Positions 7,848-15,400 of a DNA stretch of 24,340 bases are shown here, piece by piece (the first letter of the stretch is position 1; each line of letters begins with the position of its first letter). The translations under genes and the position numbers were made by a program. Below the pieces are notes generated by a model that was not told the DNA's origin, ran no database searches, and worked only from the letters and a program-made list of their open reading frames with translations. The DNA comes from Kiloniellales bacterium (GTDB taxonomy: Bacteria; Pseudomonadota; Alphaproteobacteria; Kiloniellales; JAKSBE01), in contig JASJAL010000074.1 in assembly GCA_030067055.1 (NCBI GenBank), positions 1 to 24,340 on the forward strand, given 5' to 3'.

Positions 7848-8372
7848 TCAGCAGGACCGGCAGGGCTCCGTCGGCAGGCCGCTGCGCAGCCAGCCCGGGC
7901 CGTCGGCCTGATTGCCGAAGAGCCCTTCCCGGACGTTCAGGACCCGGGTGTAGCCCGCGGCGCGCAAGGCCTTGCTGGCCGCGGTCGAGCGGACGCCGCT
8001 GGCACAGATCAGCGCGATCGGCTGGTCCCGCGGTTCTCCGAGCCGCGCCCGGATCGCCGCCACGAAGCCGGTCAGGCCCTGCGGCCCGTGAATCGTGACC
8101 GCCTCGGCGCCCTCGGGAAGACCGGTCTTCTGCCACTCCTGGGGCGAGCGGACGTCGACCAGGGTGAGGGCACCGCTTCTGGTCCCGTCCAGCGCGTCGC
8201 GGGCGCTGATCGTCTCTTCCGAAGCTAGGCCTTCGTGCGAGCCGAGTGCGGCCAGGAGGGCAGCAGACCCCAGCAGGCCTAGGAACCAGCGCCTGGTGGG
8301 CCAGTTCGCCCTGCCGGTCTTTCCGCCGCAACGGGGCTGCTGCGGGGCGTTTGGTGCTGGGTTGGTCTCCAT
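7848..8372 (-). CDS. Tat-exported rhodanese-domain protein
   Basis: 174-residue protein with a twin-arginine-like export signal (TRRWFLGLLG at 26-35 followed by a hydrophobic stretch ending at GLA, about 50), so it acts outside the cytoplasm. Its single rhodanese domain contains LVDVRSPQEW (71-80) and the active loop CASGVR (123-128) with the catalytic Cys123. The loop length fits sulfur-acting rhodaneses rather than phosphatases. It ends in CRSC (171-174), an extra CxxC that might assist redox or persulfide chemistry. Transcription diverges from the DUF2336 gene. The substrate is unknown. Because the signal begins 25 residues in, a later start is possible, but no better internal start was found. 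Confidence 0.88.
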   Translation of the reverse strand: METNPAPNAPQQPRCGGKTGRANWPTRRWFLGLLGSAALLAALGSHEGLASEETISARDALDGTRSGALTLVDVRSPQEWQKTGLPEGAEAVTIHGPQGLTGFVAAIRARLGEPRDQPIALICASGVRSTAASKALRAAGYTRVLNVREGLFGNQADGPGWLRSGLPTEPCRSC

Positions 8373-8640
8373 ACTTCGGTGATCCTACCGTTTGGTAGAC
8401 CCGCCGAACAGACACTTGGCCGTGAAGCCTTGGGCCTGCTCCTGTTCCCGCCAGCAACGCGAAATCTCAGAAGTAACCCTAATTGGCTAGAGATTCCCTA
8501 TGCCAAAAGGTGAAAAACCTCACGAGCGTTAAATGCAGGTTAAGGAAGGCGTTGCAGAATCAGGGGCATTGGTGAAGGCGGCTCCGCCCAGGCCGGGGCC
8601 GGCCTCCGCAAGGCACCTCAGGCAGACGCCGGACGACCAT

Positions 8641-9744
8641 ATGGCACATAAACTCACCAAGGAAGATGTCGCTCGCCTCGTGGCGGATAGCTCGGACGAG
8701 ACTCGCGCCGAGACCGCCGGCAAGGTCGCCGCCGAGTTCGCCGAGGGCGAACTGACCGATGCGGAGCGGGAGCAGGCCGAAGCGATCTTCAGGCTGATGG
8801 CCCAGGACGTCTCGATCCGGGTTCGCGAATCGCTTTCCAAGAATCTCCAGGCGGCCGCCGGTCTGTCCCACGATATCGCCTTGAAGCTTGCCAAGGACGT
8901 GACCTCCGTCGCGCTGCCTATCCTCAAGTCATCCGAAGTGCTGACCGACGAGGACCTGATCGACATCATCCAGAGCCAAGACTCGGATAAGCAGACCGCC
9001 ATTGCACAACGGCCGACCGTATCCAATCAGGTCGCCGACAGCCTCATTGACACGGGTAACGAGAAGGCGGTGGCTCGTCTGGTCGCCAACGAGGGCGCCG
9101 ATTTGACCGAGCAGTCCTTCGACCGGGTCATGGTCGAATACAGCGAGAGCGAGGCGGTCTCCGATTCCCTGTCTCGGCGCAACAACATGCCGGTCGAGGT
9201 GGCGGAGCGGGTCGTCAACGCGATCTCCGAGCGGCTCGAGAGCTTCCTTCTGAATCAGAGCAACCTGAGTCCGGACAAGATCTGCAACCTGATCATGCAG
9301 ACTCGCGAGCGGGCCACCGTCGATCTGGTGGCCAGCGGTCGGACCGTCACAGATATTGAAACTCTGGTCACTCAGCTCCACAAGACCGGCCGGCTCACGT
9401 CCTCGCTGATCCTGCGGGCGCTGTGCATGGGTGATCTCGCCTTCTTCGAGGCTGCGATGGCCTGCATGGCCAAGGTGCCCGTCAAGAATGCCAGGCTGCT
9501 GATCCACGACGAGGGTTCCCTCGGACTCCAGTCGCTCTACCTCAAGGCCGGTCTGCCCGAGAACCTATTTCCGGCGATCCGGGTCGCGGTGGACGTCATT
9601 CAGGAGACCGACTACGACCTCAAGGACAATGATCGCGAGCGTTTCATCTCGCGGATGCTGTCGCGGATCCTGACACAGTACGACGACCTGGCGGCCGACG
9701 ACCTCGACTACCTGATGGACAAGCTGAACCAGCTTGCCGCCTGA
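8641..9744 (+). CDS. DUF2336 domain protein
   Basis: 367-residue helical protein matching the alphaproteobacterial DUF2336 family. The function is not established, and the repeated helical pairs suggest a HEAT-like scaffold. The start at 8641 is chosen because the family begins with the MAHKLTKEDVARLVAD-type block. The frame stays open upstream to an ATG at 8533, but those 36 extra residues are Pro/Ala/Arg-rich and not family-like. Neither start has a clear ribosome binding site. Seen: VSIRVRESLSKNL, followed by ALPILKSSEVLTDEDLIDII (the recurrent VA.PIL..S..L.D.DL motif), RPTVSNQVADSLI, and a helical C-terminus ending DDLDYLMDKLNQLAA. It is a stand-alone gene followed by a terminator-like hairpin. 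Confidence 0.88.
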   Translation: MAHKLTKEDVARLVADSSDETRAETAGKVAAEFAEGELTDAEREQAEAIFRLMAQDVSIRVRESLSKNLQAAAGLSHDIALKLAKDVTSVALPILKSSEVLTDEDLIDIIQSQDSDKQTAIAQRPTVSNQVADSLIDTGNEKAVARLVANEGADLTEQSFDRVMVEYSESEAVSDSLSRRNNMPVEVAERVVNAISERLESFLLNQSNLSPDKICNLIMQTRERATVDLVASGRTVTDIETLVTQLHKTGRLTSSLILRALCMGDLAFFEAAMACMAKVPVKNARLLIHDEGSLGLQSLYLKAGLPENLFPAIRVAVDVIQETDYDLKDNDRERFISRMLSRILTQYDDLAADDLDYLMDKLNQLAA

Positions 9745-9768
9745 CGGCGGCGGATTGGCGACCCCGCG

Positions 9769-9803
9769 ACGGCGGCGCGGCCCTCGGGCAGCGCCGCCGT
9801 TTC
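9769..9803. terminator. Hairpin between convergent DUF2336 and DctP genes
   Basis: ACGGCGGCGC (9769-9778) and GCGCCGCCGT (9791-9800) form a perfect 10-bp stem with a 12-base loop. It lies in the 75-bp gap between two convergent genes, so it could serve both. The tail on the + strand is only TTCGCTT, so termination strength is uncertain. Confidence 0.55.
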
Positions 9804-9819
9804 GCTTGGTCGAGCCCTG

Positions 9820-10893
9820 TCAGGGCAGGTAGCCCAGATCCTTCCAAAGCCGGTAGTCCCGCCGAAAGGCCTGTAGCGAGGCATAGACGTCTCGGAAGGT
9901 CTCGTCCTCGGCGGCGATCTCCTCGGCGACGGCGTTCCATGCGGCTTGCAGCGCGGCCAGCACTTCCGGCGGTAGGCTGTGGACCTTCACGCCCTTGGCC
10001 TTGAGATCGTTGAGCGCGGCGAACTGGCCCGCCTCTCCTTGTGCCAGGCCCTCGCGGAAGTTGTCGCCGCAGGCCAGCTCCAGTTGCGCCTTCCTGGTTT
10101 CGCTCAAACCCTCCCAGACTTTCTTGGAGAGCATCAGCTCGAAGAGCGTCGAAGGTTGATGCCAACCGGGAAAGTAATAGTGCTGGGCCACGCGCTCGAA
10201 GCCGAGGTCCCGGTCGATCACCGGCATCGAGTACTCGGTCGCATCGATCCTGCCGTTCTGCAGCGCCTTGTAGATCTCGGCCGGGTCGACCACTTGCGGG
10301 ACGGCGCCTAGGCGTTCCAGGACCCGGGCGCCGAGCCCGCGGATCCGGATCTTCAGGCCCTTGAGGTCGTCGACCGAGCGGATTTCCTTGCGGAACCAGC
10401 CTGCGGCCTCGGGCACGGTGATCCCGCAGATCATGGCGTGGATGTTGCGCCTGGCGTAGATCTCCTGCATCAGGGTCTGACCGCCGCCGTAGTAGATCCA
10501 GGCGGCGTACTCGCCCGGTGTCGGGCCGAAGGGGATCCCCGAAAACAGGATCAGCGCCGGTTCCCGGTCGAACCAGTAACCGGGGCTGGACCAGGCGGCG
10601 TCGAGCGAGCCGGCGCCGATTGCGCCAAGCATGTCCCGGGGCGGCACCAGCGCGTTCGGTTCGTGGAACTTGAGCGTCAGACTGCCGCCTGAGACCCGGC
10701 CGACCTTCTCGACCAGGCTGACGCCGAGGGTGCCGAGTTGGGGCAGCTTGCTTGGGAAGGCGCTGCCCATATTGAGCTCGAGCGGCGCCTCCTGCGCCAC
10801 CGCGCCGCAGGCCAGGATGGTGAGCCCGGCGAGCAGGCCCGCCCTGGCCATTTGCCTCACTCGCCGGAGCGCAATCGTCTTCGCCGATGTCAT
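9820..10893 (-). CDS. TRAP transporter DctP-type solute receptor (second receptor of the operon)
   Basis: Periplasmic DctP-family receptor, 357 residues from the ATG at 10893. The frame is open further upstream, but that part is not receptor-like. A Sec signal peptide (RRVRQMARAGLLAGLTI, cleavage near AVAQ) is followed by LELNMGSAFPSK. Core motifs are FSGIPFGPTPGEYAAWIYYG, GWFRKEIRSVDDLKGLKIRI, and the DPAEIYKALQNGRIDATEY block that carries ligand-contacting positions in the family. It resembles the mannitol/chloroaromatic-type group and is distantly similar to the receptor at 15401-16543. It is the last gene of the minus-strand cluster, 88 bp after the 90-residue membrane protein, with no permease of its own, so it probably shares the DctQM upstream. 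The ligand is unknown. Confidence 0.93.
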   Translation of the reverse strand: MTSAKTIALRRVRQMARAGLLAGLTILACGAVAQEAPLELNMGSAFPSKLPQLGTLGVSLVEKVGRVSGGSLTLKFHEPNALVPPRDMLGAIGAGSLDAAWSSPGYWFDREPALILFSGIPFGPTPGEYAAWIYYGGGQTLMQEIYARRNIHAMICGITVPEAAGWFRKEIRSVDDLKGLKIRIRGLGARVLERLGAVPQVVDPAEIYKALQNGRIDATEYSMPVIDRDLGFERVAQHYYFPGWHQPSTLFELMLSKKVWEGLSETRKAQLELACGDNFREGLAQGEAGQFAALNDLKAKGVKVHSLPPEVLAALQAAWNAVAEEIAAEDETFRDVYASLQAFRRDYRLWKDLGYLP

Positions 10894-10981
10894 GAAGAAA
10901 TCTCTGTCGCTGCGTGGACGCCTGACGCTAGACCAGGGAATTTCCGCAAACAAGGCATTCGCCAAGGCAGTCCAGTGCCGG

Positions 10982-11254
10982 TCAGGGTTTGGCCTCCGGC
11001 CCGCCACCGGGCACCCGGAACCAGTCGAAGAGCTGATCAAGACCCCCGCGGGAGGCCTCGTCGGCGGTGAAGGCGATGATCAGCCAGACGACGACCGTAG
11101 CGCCGCCGATGATCATCAGCGCGGTCTTGGAGCCGATCCCGCTGCGCGCCTCGAAGGCCTCGACTCCCTTGCGATAGAGGTTGCCGAAGCGCAGGCGCAG
11201 GAGCACACCGATCACGACGAAGGCCGCGAGAACGGCTATGGCCCAAAGCGACAT
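10982..11254 (-). CDS. Small membrane protein, two predicted helices, unassigned
   Basis: 90-residue protein not recognised as any family. The ATG at 11254 lies 17 bp after the amidase stop, with a weak AGGC upstream. Two hydrophobic segments are clear: AIAVLAAFVVIGVLLRL (about 5-21) and ALMIIGGATVVVWLIIAF (about 45-62). They are joined by a basic/polar loop (FGNLYRKGVEAFEARSGIGSK) and followed by DQLFDWFRVPGGG. By the positive-inside rule the basic loop should be cytoplasmic. The protein-like composition, close spacing and position between the amidase and receptor genes support a real gene. It could be an accessory to the transporter or amidase, but this is context inference only. Confidence 0.75.
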   Translation of the reverse strand: MSLWAIAVLAAFVVIGVLLRLRFGNLYRKGVEAFEARSGIGSKTALMIIGGATVVVWLIIAFTADEASRGGLDQLFDWFRVPGGGPEAKP

Positions 11255-11271
11255 GCCCGGCCTGACTTCGT

Positions 11272-12609
11272 TCAGCCGTTGCCTTCGTTCCGCAACCCGG
11301 CCTGCAGCGCCGCCGCGCTGCGCAGCAGCCGGGCATCGTCCTTGCGCGGCCCGACCAGCTGCACGCCCATGGGCAGACCGTTGCTCCCGGAGAAGACCGG
11401 TAGGCTGATCGCCGGGGTGCCGAGGAACGTCCACATGGTGCAGAGGGCGGGATTGCCGGTCGCCTCCAGGCCGGCCGGCGCTTCGCCAGGTGCCGGCGCG
11501 GTCAAGATGGCGTCGAAGTCCTCGAAGATCTCGGCCAGGCCGTCGTAGAGGACCTCGCGCCAATCGAGCGCCCGGTTGTAGTCGACCGCGGTAACCGATT
11601 GCCCTTCCTCGATCAGGGCCGTCAGCTGTGGGCTGATCCCGTCCTTGCCGCGCTCGTAGTAGGCCCCGAGATTCTTGGCCAGATCGGCGCACATCACGCG
11701 GCGGTGGTTGGGCAGGGCGTGATCGTAGAGCCCGGGCAGGTCGACGGTCTCGCAGTCCGCGCCCAGATGCTCTGCCAGCTCCGAGAGTGCGGCCTTCATG
11801 TCGTCTTCCACCTGGTCCCAGACCGGGGTCTTCACGAAGGCGAAACGTGGCGGCAGCGGTGGTGCCTCCCGGGCGACCTCCAGCAGCCTCGGCGCGGGCA
11901 GGTGTTGCATGTCCCGGTCCCCGGCGTCGTAGGCCATCAGGACCTCGGCGAGGAGCGCGGCGTCCTCGACCGTCCGTGCCATCACGCCCATGGTGTCGAG
12001 CGGTGGGGAGAGGCAAAGCACGCCTTGCCGGGAGATTCGCCCGTGGCTCGGCTTGAAGCCAACGACGCCGCAGAAGGACGCCGGCCGAATCACCGAGCCG
12101 TTGGTCTGGCTGGCGATCCCCAGAGGCGCCATCCCGGCCGCGACTGCGGCGGCCGAGCCGCTCGACGAGCCGCCGGGCGTATGCTTCGGATTGTGCGGGT
12201 TGGCGGTCTTGCCCGGCGCGTACATCGCGAACTCGGTGGTCACGCTCTTGCCGAGGATGACCGCGCCCGCCTGCCTGAGCAGGCTGACCAAGGTGGCGTC
12301 GGCCTCCGGCTGGCGACCGCGCAGCAGTGTGGAGCCGTTCTCGGTCGGCAGGTCTGCGGTATCGACGATGTCCTTGACCGCCACCGGCAGGCCGTGCAGC
12401 GGGCCCAGTGGTAGTCCCGAGCCGCGTAGTTGATCCAGAGTGCGAGCCTGGGTCAGTGCGTGCTCCGGCTCGAGATGGGTCCAGGCCCCGATCTCGTCGT
12501 CGACCTCGGCGATCCGCCCCAGGTAGGCCTGGACCAGCGCCTCGGCCGTGATCTGGCCCGCGGCCAGTTCGGCACGAAGGTTTACTGCGCTCTCACCGAC
12601 GAGGTCCAT
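11272..12609 (-). CDS. Amidase-signature family hydrolase
   Basis: 445-residue cytoplasmic amidase of the Ser-cisSer-Lys family. The triad is visible: Lys79 in PVAVKDIVD, cis-Ser148 in TPGGSSSGSAAA and nucleophile Ser172 in SQTNGSVIRPASFCG. The 24-residue Ser-Ser spacing equals that known for fatty acid amide hydrolase. C-terminal blocks NPALCTMWTFLGTPAISLP and GLPMGVQLVGP are also typical. No GatB or GatC gene is nearby, so it is unlikely to be GatA of the tRNA amidotransferase and more likely a catabolic amide, urea-derivative or carbamate hydrolase. The ATG at 12609 has GGGAGG six bases upstream. It lies inside the TRAP operon, so its substrate is plausibly what the transporter imports. 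Confidence 0.93.
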   Translation of the reverse strand: MDLVGESAVNLRAELAAGQITAEALVQAYLGRIAEVDDEIGAWTHLEPEHALTQARTLDQLRGSGLPLGPLHGLPVAVKDIVDTADLPTENGSTLLRGRQPEADATLVSLLRQAGAVILGKSVTTEFAMYAPGKTANPHNPKHTPGGSSSGSAAAVAAGMAPLGIASQTNGSVIRPASFCGVVGFKPSHGRISRQGVLCLSPPLDTMGVMARTVEDAALLAEVLMAYDAGDRDMQHLPAPRLLEVAREAPPLPPRFAFVKTPVWDQVEDDMKAALSELAEHLGADCETVDLPGLYDHALPNHRRVMCADLAKNLGAYYERGKDGISPQLTALIEEGQSVTAVDYNRALDWREVLYDGLAEIFEDFDAILTAPAPGEAPAGLEATGNPALCTMWTFLGTPAISLPVFSGSNGLPMGVQLVGPRKDDARLLRSAAALQAGLRNEGNG

Positions 12610-12641
12610 GGGAAGCCTCCCTTGCGGCCTGCCGTCTGCCT

Positions 12642-12824
12642 CTATTTCTCGCCCTCGAAATGGCTGCCGCCTTGGCGAATCTCGCGCCAGATGAAGTAGG
12701 CCGCGATGTAGACCACTATGAAAATCACGACCCAGAGGTCGGGTTCGGTGACGAAGGAGATCACGATGCCCAGGAAAGATACCAGGGCGAGGACGGAAAC
12801 TCCGGCGATGATCTTGTCCAGCAT
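12642..12824 (-). CDS. 60-residue two-helix membrane protein in the TRAP operon
   Basis: Very small membrane protein, 19 bp after the DctM gene and 32 bp before the amidase gene. Its ATG at 12824 has AGGGGG upstream. Two hydrophobic segments (about residues 5-25, LALVSFLGIVISFV, and 31-46, WVVIFIVVYIAAYFIW) are separated by a TEPDL turn and followed by a charged tail REIRQGGSHFEGEK. I do not recognise a named family. The good ribosome binding site, tight packing and natural composition make it a real gene. It could be a small accessory subunit of the TRAP permease. Confidence 0.8.
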   Translation of the reverse strand: MLDKIIAGVSVLALVSFLGIVISFVTEPDLWVVIFIVVYIAAYFIWREIRQGGSHFEGEK

Positions 12825-12843
12825 GGCTTCAGCCCCCTTTCGC

Positions 12844-14676
12844 CTACTTGCCGTAGGCTGCTTCCGGCAGCCACAGCGCGATTTCGGGGAAGACGTAAAG
12901 GATGAACATGGCGAGGAAGACCATGGACAGGAAGGGCAGTACCCCCTTGAAGATCTCGATCAGCTGGATGTGCGGGGGCGCAACGCCCTTGAGGTAGTAG
13001 GCAGCCATGGCCATGGGCGGAGTCAGGAAGGAAGTCTGCAGGTTGAGCGCCACCAGGATTCCGAAGAACAGCGGGTCGATCCCGAAGTAGGGCAGCATCG
13101 GCAAGAAGATCGGCACGAAGATTATGATGATCTCCGACCACTCCAGCGGCCAGCCCAGCAGGAAGATGATCAGCTGTGCCATGATCAGGAACATCACCGG
13201 GGTGAGGTCCATGCCCAGGACCCAGTGCTCGATCAGGTCGTGCCCGCCCAGGTAGGAGAAGACCGAAGAGAAGGTCCAGGACCCGACGAAGAGCCAGCAG
13301 ACCATGGCCGAGGTCCGAACCGAAAGGTAGACGGACTCCTGCAAACCCTGCTTGTCGATCACCCGCCAGGCCAGCCAGCCGAAGGCGCCCAGATAGAAGC
13401 CGACGTCGAAGGCCCACCAGTTCAGTTCGTGGTAAAGGAAGAACTCCTGGTTGTCGAAGCGGATCAGGGCGACATAGAGGATCGCGCCGATCAGGCCGAT
13501 CAGGGCGCCGCGGCCGGCGTAGTCGAAGATCGGCACCAGGGCCGGCTTTTGCGGCTGGATCCACGCCAGAATCGGCAGGTTGCTGCCGCCGAAGCGAACC
13601 GCGAGGGCGATCACCAGGCTCGGCAAGATGGCCGCACCGAAACCGAAGGGCAGGGAGCGCTCCTCGGGCATCGGCAGTCCGAAGGTGATATTGGCGAGGA
13701 GGCGCAGCGCGAAGTAGGCCAGGTAGAGAAAGCCGGAGGTCACGGCGCCGACGCCCAGGGCATAGAGCCAGGGGTTCACCGCCGGCGCGCCTCCACGCAT
13801 CCACTCCGGCGTAAAGCTGCCGTCGTGGATCGCTCCGAGGCGGTAGGCGATGGCCAGGACCAGGCCGCCGATCGCGCCCATCGAGGCGGCTTCCGATGGG
13901 GTGGCCAGCCCGAAGAGGATCGCGCCCAATACCGAGAGGATCAGAAAGGCCAGCGGGAAGAAGGAGGTCATCATGTCGATGACGACCTGGCGGGTGGTCA
14001 CCTCGCCGATGTCTTCCTCGCGCGGTTTGGGCGCCAGCTCGGGCTTGATCAGCGAAAGGCCGATCACATAGAGCATGTAGAGCCCGGCCAGCAGAAAGCC
14101 CGGCAGAATCGCACCGGCGTAGAGCCGCACCACCGAGACGTTGGATGCCGCGGCGTAGACGATCAGCATGATCGACGGCGGGATCAGGATGCCCAGACAG
14201 CCGCCGGCACAGATCACCCCGGCCGCGAAGGAGGTGTTGTAGCGGGCCTTCAGCATGGCCGGGAAGGCGAGCATGCCCATCAGGGTCACCACGGCGCCGA
14301 TGATCCCGGTCGCCGTCGCGAAGAGCGCACAGGTTGCCAGGGCCGCGATCGCCATGGAGCCGGGCAGGCGCCGGGCCGCGATCTGCAGCGTGTGAAACAG
14401 CCGGTCGACGATGTTCGCCCGCTCGACGATGTAGCCCATGAAGAGGAACAGCGGCACGGCGACCAGAACGTCGTTGGCCATGACCGAGTAGGTCTGGTTG
14501 ACCAGCAGATCGAAGATCTGGTTGTCGAAAATCGACTGCATGCGCTCGGGATCGTAGTAGGCGTAGTAGCCGAAGAAGATCCCCATCGCCATGAGTGTGA
14601 TCCAGATCGGGAAGCCAAGGAGGATCGAGAGGATAAAGATCCCCAGCATCAGGACGGCGACTTCGGGATTTGTCAT
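12844..14676 (-). CDS. dctM: TRAP transporter large permease subunit (DctM), with an extra membrane insert
   Basis: Inner-membrane permease subunit of 610 residues, against a usual 425-440. Typical DctM blocks are present at both ends: LVAVPLFLFMGYIVER (71-86), FATATGIIGAVVTLMG, AAGVICAGGCLGILIPPSI (151-169), ATPSEAASMGAIGGL (258-272), then SVRTSAMVCWLFVGSWTF (452-469), LGWPLEWSEI and LQTSFLTPPMAMAAYYLKG. Between about residues 283 and 443 lies an insert of roughly 160 residues with about four more hydrophobic segments. The ATG overlaps the stop of DctQ (ATGA), so the two are translationally coupled. Strong family call; the role of the insert is unknown. Confidence 0.95.
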   Translation of the reverse strand: MTNPEVAVLMLGIFILSILLGFPIWITLMAMGIFFGYYAYYDPERMQSIFDNQIFDLLVNQTYSVMANDVLVAVPLFLFMGYIVERANIVDRLFHTLQIAARRLPGSMAIAALATCALFATATGIIGAVVTLMGMLAFPAMLKARYNTSFAAGVICAGGCLGILIPPSIMLIVYAAASNVSVVRLYAGAILPGFLLAGLYMLYVIGLSLIKPELAPKPREEDIGEVTTRQVVIDMMTSFFPLAFLILSVLGAILFGLATPSEAASMGAIGGLVLAIAYRLGAIHDGSFTPEWMRGGAPAVNPWLYALGVGAVTSGFLYLAYFALRLLANITFGLPMPEERSLPFGFGAAILPSLVIALAVRFGGSNLPILAWIQPQKPALVPIFDYAGRGALIGLIGAILYVALIRFDNQEFFLYHELNWWAFDVGFYLGAFGWLAWRVIDKQGLQESVYLSVRTSAMVCWLFVGSWTFSSVFSYLGGHDLIEHWVLGMDLTPVMFLIMAQLIIFLLGWPLEWSEIIIIFVPIFLPMLPYFGIDPLFFGILVALNLQTSFLTPPMAMAAYYLKGVAPPHIQLIEIFKGVLPFLSMVFLAMFILYVFPEIALWLPEAAYGK

Positions 14677-15293
14677 TGGCCGCCTCCCGGCTTGGTCGTC
14701 TCCGTCTGTCCGTCATCGCCCTTGAGGACTTCTTCCTCGTGCTGGTGCAGCAAGACGGTCTCCATCTCTTCGACGTCCTCGAGATGGGCGGGCCAGGCGC
14801 CGGTGCGCATGCAGATGATGCAGCGGCAGACCTGGGCGAGGCCCTGCAGGAACAGCAAGCCGCCCGCCACCGGAATGATGGTCTTGAACTGGAAGATCGG
14901 CACGTTGGCCGGGCTCATGACGCTGACTTCGCTATAGAACCAGGAATCGCTGGCGTAGTCGGCGCCGGCGATGATCAGCGCGAGAACGCCCGGAAAGAAG
15001 AACAGGAAGTAGAGGATGAACTCGACGATCGCCTGGGTCCGCGGCTTCCACAGCCGGTAGATGACGTCGCCGCGGACATGGCCGTCGCGCGACAGGGTAT
15101 AGGCGCCAGCCATCATGAACAGCGTGCCGTACATCATGTAGCTGATGTCGAAGGCCCAGGCGGTCGGGTTCCTCAGGGCATAGCGGACGAAGACCTCGTA
15201 GCCGACTCCGAAGGTCAGAAGCAGGATGCACCAGGAGAAGGCCTTGCCGACCCAGGCCGTCAACAAATCAACCAGGAAGATGAAGCGCGTCAT
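14673..15293 (-). CDS. dctQ: TRAP transporter small permease subunit (DctQ)
   Basis: 206-residue inner-membrane DctQ protein with four hydrophobic segments (AFSWCILLLTFGVGYEVFVR, YMMYGTLFMMAGAYTLSRD, FILYFLFFFPGVLALIIAG, and IIPVAGGLLFLQGLAQVCR). The family's GHVRGDVIYRLW loop is present. A hydrophilic, Glu- and His-rich C-terminal tail of about 40 residues is longer than I would expect. It is coupled to DctM through an ATGA overlap, and follows the receptor gene after a 107-bp gap that contains stem-loops. Confidence 0.93.
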   Translation of the reverse strand: MTRFIFLVDLLTAWVGKAFSWCILLLTFGVGYEVFVRYALRNPTAWAFDISYMMYGTLFMMAGAYTLSRDGHVRGDVIYRLWKPRTQAIVEFILYFLFFFPGVLALIIAGADYASDSWFYSEVSVMSPANVPIFQFKTIIPVAGGLLFLQGLAQVCRCIICMRTGAWPAHLEDVEEMETVLLHQHEEEVLKGDDGQTETTKPGGGQ

Positions 15294-15334
15294 TCGCCGC
15301 CCCGGAGCAGGTCAAGCATTTTGGGAAAGCAGGT

Positions 15335-15379
15335 GGGGCGGCGCCGAGTTGCGCCGCCCCGTTTTCAGTAACGAAAACG
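15335..15379. other. Paired stem-loops in the dctP-dctQ gap
   Basis: GGGGCGGCGC (15335-15344) pairs perfectly with GCGCCGCCCC (15351-15360). Directly beside it CGTTTTC (15360-15366) pairs with GAAAACG (15373-15379). On the minus-strand message these follow the DctP stop by about 22 bases, and no T-run follows in that direction. They therefore probably stabilise the receptor part of the message, or cause partial termination, as is common when receptor must outnumber permease. Read on the + strand, the first stem is followed by GTTTTC and looks like a terminator, but no + strand gene ends there. Confidence 0.6.
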
Positions 15380-15400
15380 TCGAGCCTGCGGTCCGCCCAA

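Noticed and set aside
8533..8640. N-terminal extension of the DUF2336 protein
   Set aside because: The extra 36 residues are Pro/Arg/Ala-rich and unlike the family, and no ribosome binding site favours the ATG at 8533.
11272..12609. GatA subunit of the tRNA amidotransferase
   Set aside because: The active-site motif is shared by the whole amidase family; there is no GatB or GatC nearby and the gene sits in a transport operon.
12718..14937. Long plus-strand open frame (739 codons) opposite the DctM gene
   Set aside because: Its composition (Asp, His, Gln, Arg rich, no hydrophobic core) is that of the complement of membrane-protein codons; DctM explains the region.
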